A stretch of DNA of 64,000 bases, taken from positions 34,051 to 98,050 of the forward strand of contig JASHNU010000030.1 of assembly GCA_030041475.1 (NCBI GenBank). The letters are read 5' to 3'. Positions 18,314 through 26,269 of the stretch are shown one piece after another (the first letter of the stretch is position 1; every line of letters starts with the position of its first letter). The notes beneath the pieces are model-generated. The model did not search any database. It was given only the letters and a program-made list of their open reading frames with translations, and was not told the origin of the DNA. The position numbers and the translations under genes were made by a program. The stretch is from Candidatus Sulfotelmatobacter sp. Lineage in GTDB: Bacteria; Acidobacteriota; Terriglobia; Terriglobales; Acidobacteriaceae.

Positions 18314-18347
18314 TGAATAAATATTCATTACAATGAATAAATATTCC
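18314..18347. promoter_or_regulatory. Tandem ARG-box-like operator of the arginine operon
   Basis: Two nearly identical AT-rich imperfect palindromes, TGAATAAATATTCA at 18314-18327 and TGAATAAATATTCC at 18334-18347, lie just upstream of the argR start with centres 20 bases apart. Their half-site TGAAT and spacing fit the known ARG box pairs bound by hexameric ArgR. A further palindromic TTATTCATGATGAATAA overlaps the argR start codon. Their AT richness stands out sharply in this GC-rich DNA. Confidence 0.85.
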
Positions 18348-19132
18348 CCTATGTTACGGACATTGTGCTGGATGTCAAGGGAAAAAACGGCAGGCGTTGC
18401 TTTGGAGGGTTCAGAACCACAGGACGTTGAGCACGGGTGAATGAAAGCTAGGACGATTGATGAACCTGCTCGTCGCCAGTCCTAGCACGCATTGGCGAGG
18501 CTCCGCCCTGTGGCGTACACTTCCGCGAAATAAAACCGGGATGTGAGCAGCCGACCACGATCACCATGCCTTCGGGCGTACATCGCACCCGGCCACTGCA
18601 CTGGGGAACCTGCATTCACTGCGCTCAGAAAGGCTTTCGGTGATCGATATCTCTATGCCGGCCCTGGTACGACCTTGCGACGCGGGGAAATGTCTCAGAA
18701 AGTGAACCCAGGCGCCGCGGCGCGTTTTTTGATCGCCGAGTTTCACTGACTCGTGCTGCAAGTGGAATGGGACAACCATGTGAAGATAGAGCCTCAGATT
18801 CAGCTTTTGGACAATTTTCTCGAATCGATTTCTTCGCCTTTCTAATCGTGGCTGACCCACGATCACAGCCCTCCTTTCTCGGCTTGAATATCGCCAGAAT
18901 GTAAGTTCTTTTTGTAAGCTCCCATCTGGATCGGTTGGAGCTCTGGTGCCGATTTGCCCGTTATCCAAGAATCTTAGGGGCAGTCGACCCGGGCCCGAAC
19001 GACAACTTAGCGTTCGAGGCTGCAAATCCGGGTTTGACTCCGGGTGCCCGCCCACCAGTTTCAAACCGGAGTAGAGAAAACGGCAGGCGATTAGGCTTCT
19101 GATTCCCGGCCTTCTCGCAAGAAATCTGCGAG
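18348..19132. other. 785-base non-coding stretch with a tRNA-like fragment
   Basis: No frame here looks like a real gene, and the open frames on both strands lack recognisable composition. At about 19010-19057 there is a sequence resembling the 3' half of a tRNA: CTGCAAA like a Cys anticodon loop, a T-loop-like TTTGACT flanked by CCGGG on both sides (which pairs poorly), and a terminal CCACCA. A matching 5' acceptor strand is missing, so it is not called as a tRNA. Confidence 0.5.
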
Positions 19133-20254
19133 CTAAAGGATCGGCATTCGTGCATGGCTGTACGAAGAGTTCTCTGGAAGTTCGTAAGGAACGACACGCC
19201 CGTCCAGACTACTCCGAGGAACGTAATACACCTGTTTCAACTTCCGCACCGCGCTAACGCGAAGGGCCTCCTCCGGAGACCTCATGATCGTTGAACTCGC
19301 ACCGTACGATGCCGATGCTTCGACAAGATACCAAGAAGCATCGGGAAGGCTGGCGCGACGCAGAGCATCTCTGGTAATTCCGGAGTCGAGAAGCAAGTGG
19401 TGGAGTCCCCGTTTGCTGGAAAGAACGTAGAACACTGGAACACTCCCCATTCGGTCGGAGTGCGTGGCCAGTACACGCCCAGCCTCGTTCTCGATTGTCG
19501 CTTGACTGACGTCTGCGGGTTCTTGCAGGAAGACAAGCAAGGCCTTGGGCATCGCCACATAGTGCAAGTTCCTGATGCTGGCGGAACGCAACAGAAAACC
19601 GCCTGCCAAGGCCCCAGCCAGCAAAATCGTCAGGGCAACGTAGCCGCGGATTGAGGTCCAGGGGAGCGAGCCCAGCGTGGCGTCGACCATCTTCCCTCCC
19701 AACCCGCCGGGAATGAACATCGGCGTGGATCGCTTGTAAGTCAGGTATTGCTCGCCGAGCTGGTTATCCATGCGCTGCTCTTCGCTACGCGCCAGTGCGT
19801 AATAGCCGATCAGCATGACGAAGAGGAGCAGGAGATTAGTAAACCTTGGCCAGTAAAAGACTAAGCCAAATCCGGCGACTGCAAAGCTGAGGTACTGCGG
19901 GTGCCGGACGTAGCGATAAAGCAAAGCCGTCGCAACTCCTTTCCTCGCGAACTTCGTCCAGTAGAGATACGCAGCATGCACAAGGAACGACGCAATTCCG
20001 ATGATGGCCAGGTATCTTGGGAACTTCACAAGGACGGCAAACCAGGCAGAGTTGGGGGTTGACAAGTGAGGCGCAAAGAACTCGGTTAACCAGACAAGGA
20101 ACGAATGGCTTTCCGTCCAGGTCAGGACGGGCGAATAAGCGCTGTAGAAATAGGCAGCGAATGGACTGGCCATAAACACCGCCTCAGAGATCGCAATGAG
20201 GAACGCGCCCAGGCTGGCGAATGAGAATACGCGTGTAAAAGCTTGTTTGCGCAA
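19133..20254 (-). CDS. Membrane protein with isoprenylcysteine methyltransferase-like domain
   Basis: The protein has several transmembrane segments in its N-terminal two thirds and the motif YRYVRHPQYLSF, followed by another helix and RSEEQRMDNQLGEQYLTY. This is the ICMT/PEMT-type methyltransferase signature, which binds S-adenosylmethionine at the membrane. The C-terminal 140 residues after another helix are not recognised. The start is uncertain: the frame is open to 20401, but that would overlap the upstream SnoaL gene by 100 bases. A TTG at 20254 just before the first helix is used here. The substrate is unknown. It probably shares the MerR-type promoter with its upstream neighbour. Confidence 0.7.
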   Translation of the reverse strand: MRKQAFTRVFSFASLGAFLIAISEAVFMASPFAAYFYSAYSPVLTWTESHSFLVWLTEFFAPHLSTPNSAWFAVLVKFPRYLAIIGIASFLVHAAYLYWTKFARKGVATALLYRYVRHPQYLSFAVAGFGLVFYWPRFTNLLLLFVMLIGYYALARSEEQRMDNQLGEQYLTYKRSTPMFIPGGLGGKMVDATLGSLPWTSIRGYVALTILLAGALAGGFLLRSASIRNLHYVAMPKALLVFLQEPADVSQATIENEAGRVLATHSDRMGSVPVFYVLSSKRGLHHLLLDSGITRDALRRASLPDASWYLVEASASYGASSTIMRSPEEALRVSAVRKLKQVYYVPRSSLDGRVVPYELPENSSYSHARMPIL

Positions 20255-20301
20255 AATACGTACCCGGTCGAGGCGATAGCTAACGCATTGCCTTGGGATG
20301 T

Positions 20302-20829
20302 TTATGGATTGGTTGGAGCGTGGCTTGGAAATTTCGGCTCTTGGCCCGTGCACAACACGCCTAGCTGCTTCAGCACCGAGAGCATACACCAGACGCCCCA
20401 TTCATCCGAGATCTTTCCCGCCCTAAAGCGAAACAGGGTCATTCCTGGAGTCTTGAACGGTTTGCCGGTGGCAGGAAGTCCCATTCCCGGTTGAGTGTTC
20501 GTGCCCCACGCCGTCCAGTACACAACGACCAGGTCGCCCTCGGCCACTATGTGGTTGACCGCGAGCTGCAGGTCGGGCACCCATTTGCGTTCTTCCTGCG
20601 CCGCTGCCAGGTCTTCCGCCAGAGTGAAATCGTGCTCAGAGCCATGGCCGACAAAGTCGGCGGTATGGAAGTCGGAGTACTTTTCGAGCTTTCCTTGGCC
20701 GAGCACTTCCTCAAAGAACGCCCGCGCAACGGCCTTGTTTTTCTCTTGTTCGCTTACTTGTTGAGCTTGAGAGGGAAGAGTCATGGCTACGACCAATAGG
20801 GATAAGACAAAAGCGCATTTTTTCTGCAT
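20302..20829 (-). CDS. Secreted SnoaL-like (NTF2-fold) protein
   Basis: This 175-residue protein starts with a signal peptide (CAFVLSLLVVAMTLPSQAQ), so it probably acts in the periplasm. The rest is a SnoaL-like/ester cyclase NTF2 fold: a first helix ARAFFEEVLG, then YSDFHTADFVGHG, then WTAWGTNTQ and GMTLFRFRAGKISDEW. Such proteins may be cyclases, hydrolases or small-molecule binders, and the substrate is not known here. The ATG at 20829 is backed by a strong AGGAGG seven bases upstream. A palindromic operator and promoter of MerR type lie directly upstream. Confidence 0.82.
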   Translation of the reverse strand: MQKKCAFVLSLLVVAMTLPSQAQQVSEQEKNKAVARAFFEEVLGQGKLEKYSDFHTADFVGHGSEHDFTLAEDLAAAQEERKWVPDLQLAVNHIVAEGDLVVVYWTAWGTNTQPGMGLPATGKPFKTPGMTLFRFRAGKISDEWGVWCMLSVLKQLGVLCTGQEPKFPSHAPTNP

Positions 20830-20886
20830 ACAAACCTCCTGACACAAATTTCCTTGAGCCCTCGTTTTCCTAACGCGGACAAAGCT

Positions 20887-20918
20887 AGTGTCCGGTCTAT
20901 ACCTAGGTATAGAGTCAA
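20887..20918 (-). promoter_or_regulatory. MerR-type promoter with an 18-bp perfect palindrome
   Basis: Read on the minus strand, TTGACT (20918-20913) and a -10-like GACACT (20892-20887) are separated by 20 bases, longer than the standard 17. The perfect 18-bp palindrome TCTATACCTAGGTATAGA (20896-20913) fills that spacer. An over-long spacer holding a dyad is the hallmark of promoters activated by MerR-family proteins, which twist the DNA to realign the two boxes. The merR gene ends 10 bases upstream of this site, and the SnoaL gene starts about 60 bases downstream. Confidence 0.78.
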
Positions 20919-20927
20919 GGAAAAAAT

Positions 20928-21389
20928 TTAGGAGGCGGCGATTGCGGCAGATCGAGGGGTCTTGGGCCGCTCTGACTGGGCTTTCAGCGGTGGTGGGGCA
21001 TTGAGTCGAGCGCGGATTTGGTTTAACGCCCCTTGCAATTCATCGCGGAGTTGAATTGACGAGTGGATTTGCTCATTCATGGCTTGCAGCTTCCTCTCCC
21101 CAATGTTCAAGCCCTCGCGAAGGCATGCCTGCGAGCAATCGTCATAAGGGGATGGCGCCCCCGTGTCGCTGGGCAAAATCCATAACTGCAGGACACGCCG
21201 GATTTCTGCCAGCTTGAAACCAAATCGCTGCATCTTCTTGATCACGGCGACGGTCTCAAGGTCCTTCTCGTTGTAAATGCGATATCCCGCGGGCGTCCGG
21301 CGAGGGGTACGGATGAGGCGCCGCCGTTCGTAAAAGCGAACCGCCTGCACGCTCACGCCCGCACGTTTTGCGAGTTCGCCGATTCTCAT
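20928..21389 (-). CDS. MerR-family transcriptional regulator
   Basis: This 153-residue regulator has the MerR N-terminal winged helix (MRIGELAKRAGVSVQAVRFYERR) and the family's second segment RTPAGYRIYNEKDLE, followed by a dimerisation coiled coil. Two Cys residues occur in DDCSQACLREG near residue 75. The C-terminal CxxC-type metal cluster of CueR or ZntR is absent, so the inducer is unclear. It probably controls the downstream SnoaL and membrane methyltransferase genes through the palindrome that follows it, and may also control itself if read-through occurs. Confidence 0.9.
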   Translation of the reverse strand: MRIGELAKRAGVSVQAVRFYERRRLIRTPRRTPAGYRIYNEKDLETVAVIKKMQRFGFKLAEIRRVLQLWILPSDTGAPSPYDDCSQACLREGLNIGERKLQAMNEQIHSSIQLRDELQGALNQIRARLNAPPPLKAQSERPKTPRSAAIAAS

Positions 21390-21973
21390 ACGCTGATATT
21401 AACCATGGCCGATACGTCAGCCCACCACGGAACCGATCAAGACGGCAGCAACGAGCTCGTCCCACGGGCCATCTAAACCCAGCAGCAATACACAACACAT
21501 ACGAGAGCGCTCCAGCCACGACACCGAATAAGACTTTCGACAGATGTGGCAACGGGCGAAAACCGCGCCATCCATCGCTTCTTGACGGTAAATGTTCACA
21601 TTTTTCAGTTTGTCAATGCTGTGATTCGCAGCACACTGACCAGTGCGCACAAGAGTGAGCGTGGCTCAGATGCAAATGCGCCTACTGACTGTTATCACTG
21701 CCTTGCGTCGCGTCCCGCTAATAGGAGACTCCGCAAAAGCCCGAGCCGCTTACCAGAATTTTTTGCCCTCTGGAAAGACGCCGACTCCGACATTCCCATC
21801 CTGAAAGAAACCAAGGCGGAATACGCCAAGTCGCAAGCAGCGTGGGCTATCCCCGACCACTTGTTGCTGTGGAATCCCCTTCACACCAGCAACCGCCCCA
21901 GAAGTCGGGTCTGACAGATGAGCGTTATCGCCATATCACGTCAACTACCTGCCGTTCCTAGCGACAAAACTGC
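21390..21973. other. 584-base stretch with no recognised gene
   Basis: The open frames in this interval are short, lack family motifs and overlap on opposite strands. It must contain the merR promoter at its left edge. No tRNA, repeat or clear hairpin was seen. Confidence 0.45.
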
Positions 21974-22405
21974 CTAAGGGCAGGTGAGTTGCGCAGTACC
22001 CGCGACAAAGCATCCGCCGCCGCAGACAGTCATTGCCAGACAGTTTGCGCCGAGCGGAAACCGAGGGTCGTTCGCCCAGACCGTGTATGTGCCCACAGCT
22101 CCGCTCGCACATTGGGCCAAGCCTGTTCTGGTTACCGATATTGCATTCGTGGACGCGTCTTGGTAACACGTGCCCCAACCGGCAGGGAGCGGAGTGACCG
22201 TGTAGGGGGCGGTATTGTAATTGCCGGTGGCGATAAACTGCACTTGACCATCGGGGTAATCCTGTGCGTCGGCGGTTGGGGGGCTCAAACTGACGGAGAG
22301 AAGTTGGCGCTCTGAACTCGGGTCTGAATTTGCACCACAGGACAGCGCAAGAGAAGCAGCCACAGCCAGAGCGAAGAAGGACAGACTGAGCCGAAGCTTT
22401 TCCAT
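21974..22405 (-). CDS. Small secreted lipoprotein of unknown function
   Basis: This 143-residue protein begins with a lipoprotein signal, SLSFFALAVAASLALSC, with the lipid-bearing Cys near residue 23. The mature part opens with the segment LLSVSLSPPTADAQDYPDG, which resembles the first strand of bacterial Ig-like (Big) domains. It also has six further Cys residues that could form disulfides. A strong GGGAGGGG ribosome binding site precedes the ATG at 22405. I do not recognise a specific function. Confidence 0.65.
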   Translation of the reverse strand: MEKLRLSLSFFALAVAASLALSCGANSDPSSERQLLSVSLSPPTADAQDYPDGQVQFIATGNYNTAPYTVTPLPAGWGTCYQDASTNAISVTRTGLAQCASGAVGTYTVWANDPRFPLGANCLAMTVCGGGCFVAGTAQLTCP

Positions 22406-22661
22406 AACGCCCCTCCCATCGGATACGAACCCGAAAGCAGGCAGCGAGTTGCCTCAGGATACTGGGGAAGATTAGCAGAGCAAAGCGAAGTCTCCTGGAG
22501 AGCAATTTACCACCCGCAGTCGGCCATCGGCCATCACCGGGGGCTAACTCCTTCCCGCCATTAAGACAAATTCGACAAGCCAACTGGCTTTAAATGAGGA
22601 CTCTCGGTTGGATTCCTGGCCGCGAGGCATCAAGAATTCTCTACGGCGAACAGAAGGGAAT

Positions 22662-24530
22662 TTACTTGAGTTCGCCGAGGAACACGCCATAAGGTTCCAG
22701 CGTGACGTCGTTTCCTTTGGCCGACGACTGCCCAGTTGCGATCAGTTTGCGCACCTTAGAGAATCCCCGATGAGTGAAGTCGAAGTGGCTTGTCTGCTTC
22801 GTCCCCGACATGTTTAGAACCACAAGCACAGTCTCGCTAGCGGACGCGCGCAGGTACGAAAGCACGTTCGGGTCCGTCTCATCGAGAGCAACGTAGTCGC
22901 CCTCGAGCAGCGCATCGTTCGTGTGCCGCAGCTTCAAGACCTCCTTGTAAAACGCCAGGACAGAGTGCGCATCTTTCGACTCAGTGGCGACATTGTGCGT
23001 CTTATAGGTGTCGGGCACCGGCAGCCATGGCGCGCCCTTGGAGAAGCCTGCATTCTCGCTCGCGTCCCACTGCATCGGAGTACGCTCGCCGTCCCGGCCC
23101 TTTTCCTGAGGCCATCCCTTTAGGCCGATCGGATCCTTTACGTCCTCTCTGCGCATGGGAGGAGTCGTCTTCATTCCAATCTCTTCGCCGTAATACATAA
23201 TCGGAGTGCCGCGCAGAGTCAGATACATTCCGGCCATGAGTTTCGCAATCTGGTCGTTGTGCTGGCCATCGCCATAGCGGTCGTAGGAGCGAACGATGTC
23301 GTGATTGCTGATGACGTATGTAGGCCAGCCCTTTGCCGCATTGACCGCGGCAATCTGCCTGCGGAACTCCGCCGCCGAAAGCGTGTTCACGGTGGTAAAG
23401 AGGAAATCCATCGGCAGCTGTAACTCGTCGTCGTGGTCGCCGTAGTAGCGGTTCAGCTCATCAATGTCCGTTGTCCATGTCTCCCCAATCAGAGCGGCGT
23501 CATATTCATCGGCAATTTTGCGCAGCCCGCGCAGTACGTCGTGCACTTCGGGCAGTTTCGAGTTGTATTTGTTTTCCTCTTTCGGATCGCCAAATGCATT
23601 CACTCCGGGCAGAATCGGATTGTCGTGGAGGCTCGGGTCTTCAAACAAAGTATCTACCGCGTCCAGGCGAAATCCTGACACGCCGCGTTTGTACCACCAG
23701 CGGGTCACGTCGAACATCGCATCTTTCACCGCCGGGTTGCGCCAGTTCAGGTCCGGTTGCGCCTTATCAAACATGTGGTAGTAGTACTGGCCGGTGGTGG
23801 CATCGAACGTCCACGCCGATCCCCCGAAGTCCGAGATCCAGTTGTTCGGCGGCTGCCCCGGGCCTTTGCCGTCGCGCCAGATGTACCAGTCGCGGTGCGC
23901 CGATGTCCGCGACGATCTGGAATCCAGAAACCACTTGTGCTGATCCGACGTGTGATTGACGACGAAATCGAGGATGATGTGAATGCCGCGCCTCTTCGCC
24001 TCGCGGGCCAGAGTATCGAAGTCCGCCAGCGTGCCATACACGGGATCGATACTCTCGTAGTCGGAAACGTCGTAACCAAAATCTACTTGCGGCGAGGGGA
24101 AGCAAGGCGTGATCCAGATCGCGTCTGCGCCCAGATCCTTCAAGTAGCCCAGCTTGGAAGCAATACCCATGAGATCGCCGACGCCGTCATTGTTGCTGTC
24201 GGCGAAGCTGCGCGGGTAAATCTCATAAAACACCGCATGCCGCCACCACTGCTTCCCTTCCGTCTTCGAGGCGTTTTGCTCCGGTTGCTGGGCCGCTGCA
24301 AACGCCGCGCACACCAGCCAGATTGCCGCCAGGCAGACGCACCATGATGGTTGAAGGCTTCTGTCTGGGATGGGAGTTCGTTTCAAAGCAGCTCGGAAAC
24401 ACGCAGATCCTGGAATCGGAGGCAGAAGCGAGATTCTAGCATGAGCCCAACCGGATGCGACTGACTGAGACTTGCGCCGCTGCTGAGCGAGGCTGTCCCC
24501 TGTTGGTAGTGACTCAGTTTGAATCGCCAA
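22662..24530 (-). CDS. Secreted GH13 alpha-glucosidase (oligo-1,6-glucosidase type)
   Basis: This is a glycoside hydrolase family 13 enzyme, probably releasing glucose from short alpha-glucans. The TIM-barrel motifs are in order: WWRHAVFYEIYPRSF, DAIWITPCFPSP, LDFVVNHTSDQHKWF, GFRLDAVD (nucleophile Asp, about residue 288), IGETW (acid/base Glu, about 347) and ISNHD (about 405). A hydrophobic segment AAIWLVCAAFAAAQ just before the catalytic domain looks like a signal peptide. The 60 or so residues in front of it do not fit one, so the true start is probably later or uses a rare codon. It is the first gene of the alpha-glucan locus and is divergent from malQ. Confidence 0.88.
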   Translation of the reverse strand: MAIQTESLPTGDSLAQQRRKSQSVASGWAHARISLLPPIPGSACFRAALKRTPIPDRSLQPSWCVCLAAIWLVCAAFAAAQQPEQNASKTEGKQWWRHAVFYEIYPRSFADSNNDGVGDLMGIASKLGYLKDLGADAIWITPCFPSPQVDFGYDVSDYESIDPVYGTLADFDTLAREAKRRGIHIILDFVVNHTSDQHKWFLDSRSSRTSAHRDWYIWRDGKGPGQPPNNWISDFGGSAWTFDATTGQYYYHMFDKAQPDLNWRNPAVKDAMFDVTRWWYKRGVSGFRLDAVDTLFEDPSLHDNPILPGVNAFGDPKEENKYNSKLPEVHDVLRGLRKIADEYDAALIGETWTTDIDELNRYYGDHDDELQLPMDFLFTTVNTLSAAEFRRQIAAVNAAKGWPTYVISNHDIVRSYDRYGDGQHNDQIAKLMAGMYLTLRGTPIMYYGEEIGMKTTPPMRREDVKDPIGLKGWPQEKGRDGERTPMQWDASENAGFSKGAPWLPVPDTYKTHNVATESKDAHSVLAFYKEVLKLRHTNDALLEGDYVALDETDPNVLSYLRASASETVLVVLNMSGTKQTSHFDFTHRGFSKVRKLIATGQSSAKGNDVTLEPYGVFLGELK

Positions 24531-24611
24531 AGCGATGAGCCATCCCGAAGGCGCGCGTTTTCACCAGCGCGCCGAGGGACCTCGCGCGCATCCGTGGGGT
24601 CTCCGCGCTAG

Positions 24612-24649
24612 ATCCCTCGCTCCGCCTGAAAAGCGGCTTCGCTCGGGAT
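24612..24649. repeat. Imperfect palindrome between divergent alpha-glucan genes
   Basis: The sequence can fold as a hairpin with outer arms ATCCC/GGGAT and inner arms CCGC/GCGG around CTGAAAA. It lies between the divergent starts of the alpha-glucosidase and malQ genes. Its wording (CTTCGCTCGGGATGA) resembles short intergenic repeats common in acidobacterial genomes, though that comparison is from memory and no second copy is seen in this window. Confidence 0.4.
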
Positions 24650-24723
24650 GACGCAACGAAAGCGCTGAACCACTATCCCCTCCCTTCTTGCTTGGAATAT
24701 CCAGGCTGCGTATTGTTAGGGGC

Positions 24724-26250
24724 ATGAAGTTCTCCCGCTCCAGCGGAATCCTCCTGCACATCACGTCTTTGCCGGCTTCGTTTGGAATTGGGGATTTGGG
24801 CAGCAGCGCTTACGAATTCGCCGACTTCCTCGCCGCAGCCGGACAAAGGTTGTGGCAGGTTCTGCCGTTGAATCCCACCGGCTACGGCGATTCCCCTTAT
24901 CAGTGCTTCTCCGCTTTTGCGGGAAATCCTTTGCTCATTAGTTTGGAGCACCTGCGTGATGCGGGCACGCTGCCGGCCTCCGACTTGGCGAGCGCGCCCT
25001 CATTTTCCGAAGCCTCAGTGGACTATGGGGCGGTCATTGATTTCAAGTTCCGGGTTTTGCGCCGGGCGGCACAAGTGTTTTTCGCTGACGGCTCACGCGC
25101 CGATCATGCCGCCTTCGAACACTTCTGCGAGAGCGCCCGACCTTGGCTGGACGATTTTGCTCTTTTCATGGCGTTGAAGCAGCAACAGGGCGGAGTGATG
25201 TGGACTCGCTGGGAACCATCGGTCCGCCGCCGTGACTCCGGCGCTTTGGAGCAGTGGTCGTGCAAACTCGCACCGGAACTGAAGGCACGCAAGTATTGGC
25301 AGTTTGAGTTTTTTCGGCAGTGGGAGGCACTCAAGCACTATTGCCAGGAGCGCGGAATTCGCTTCATGGGTGACGTTCCTATCTACGTAGCCCATGACAG
25401 CGCCGATGTGTGGTCCCGACCGGACATGTTCCGCCTCGACGACCAGGGCATGCCGTCGGTCGTCTCCGGCGTACCGCCGGATTACTTCAGCGCGACGGGG
25501 CAATTGTGGGGGAATCCCATTTATCGCTGGGACGTTCTGGCGGCGAACGGATACCAGTGGTGGATCGAGCGTTTTCGCGCCACGCTCAGTCTGTTTGACA
25601 TGGTGCGGCTGGATCACTTCCGCGGCTTTGAGGCGTACTGGGAGATTCCCGTTGGCGAGACGACGGCGGTTCATGGACGGTGGGTGAAGGGGCCGGGTGA
25701 AACTTTTCTTTCGGCGCTGCAGGATGCCTTTGGCGGCTTGCCCATCGTAGCGGAAAATCTGGGTGTGATTACTCCGGCGGTGGAAGAATTGCGACAAGAG
25801 TTTGGGCTGCCGGGAATGGCGCTGTTGCAGTTCGCGTTCGGCAACGATCCGCAGGGGCCGTCGTTTCGTCCTCATAATTACGCGCGCGATCTGGTGGCGT
25901 ACACTGGCGGTCACGACAACGACACCACGGTGGGATGGTGGTCGAGTTCGGGGGCTAGCGACAGCACGCGTACGCCGGAGGACGTTCGCCAGGAGCACGA
26001 TTTTGCGCGGGCGTATCTTGGGCTGCATGAGAGCGATGAGATTAACTGGGCGCTGATTCGGGCCGTGCTGGCTTCGGTGGCTGATGTCGCAATCATTCCG
26101 CTGCAGGATGTGCTTGGCCTGGGCACGGAGGCGCGCATGAATCTTCCTGGCCGGGTGAGCGGAAACTGGAAGTGGCGCTATCGCCGCGGGGCGCTGACAG
26201 GGGAGCTGAGCGGCAGGTTGCGATCTCTGACCACGATTTACGATCGGTAA
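24724..26250 (+). CDS. malQ: 4-alpha-glucanotransferase (amylomaltase)
   Basis: This 508-residue GH77 enzyme transfers alpha-1,4-glucan segments between maltodextrins in the cytoplasm, releasing glucose. The N-terminal motif SGILLHITSLPASFGIGDLG is typical, as are WQVLPLNPTGYGDSPYQ, MVRLDHFRGFEAYW (nucleophile Asp) and AENLGVITPAVEELR (acid/base Glu). The ATG at 24724 gives the family N-terminus, although the frame opens 36 bases earlier. A sugar transporter gene follows 19 bases downstream, so the two are likely cotranscribed. Confidence 0.94.
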   Translation: MKFSRSSGILLHITSLPASFGIGDLGSSAYEFADFLAAAGQRLWQVLPLNPTGYGDSPYQCFSAFAGNPLLISLEHLRDAGTLPASDLASAPSFSEASVDYGAVIDFKFRVLRRAAQVFFADGSRADHAAFEHFCESARPWLDDFALFMALKQQQGGVMWTRWEPSVRRRDSGALEQWSCKLAPELKARKYWQFEFFRQWEALKHYCQERGIRFMGDVPIYVAHDSADVWSRPDMFRLDDQGMPSVVSGVPPDYFSATGQLWGNPIYRWDVLAANGYQWWIERFRATLSLFDMVRLDHFRGFEAYWEIPVGETTAVHGRWVKGPGETFLSALQDAFGGLPIVAENLGVITPAVEELRQEFGLPGMALLQFAFGNDPQGPSFRPHNYARDLVAYTGGHDNDTTVGWWSSSGASDSTRTPEDVRQEHDFARAYLGLHESDEINWALIRAVLASVADVAIIPLQDVLGLGTEARMNLPGRVSGNWKWRYRRGALTGELSGRLRSLTTIYDR

Positions 26251-26269
26251 GATTCCTGGGCAGACCTTC

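Noticed and set aside
18990..19057. Complete tRNA gene
   Set aside because: The 3' half resembles a tRNA, but no acceptor 5' strand pairs with it, the T-stem has a G-G mismatch and the T-loop has T in place of the invariant C. It is recorded only as a fragment.
18561..19064. 167-codon minus-strand reading frame
   Set aside because: It has an Arg/Pro-rich composition with no domain, covers the tRNA-like fragment, and lacks a ribosome binding site.
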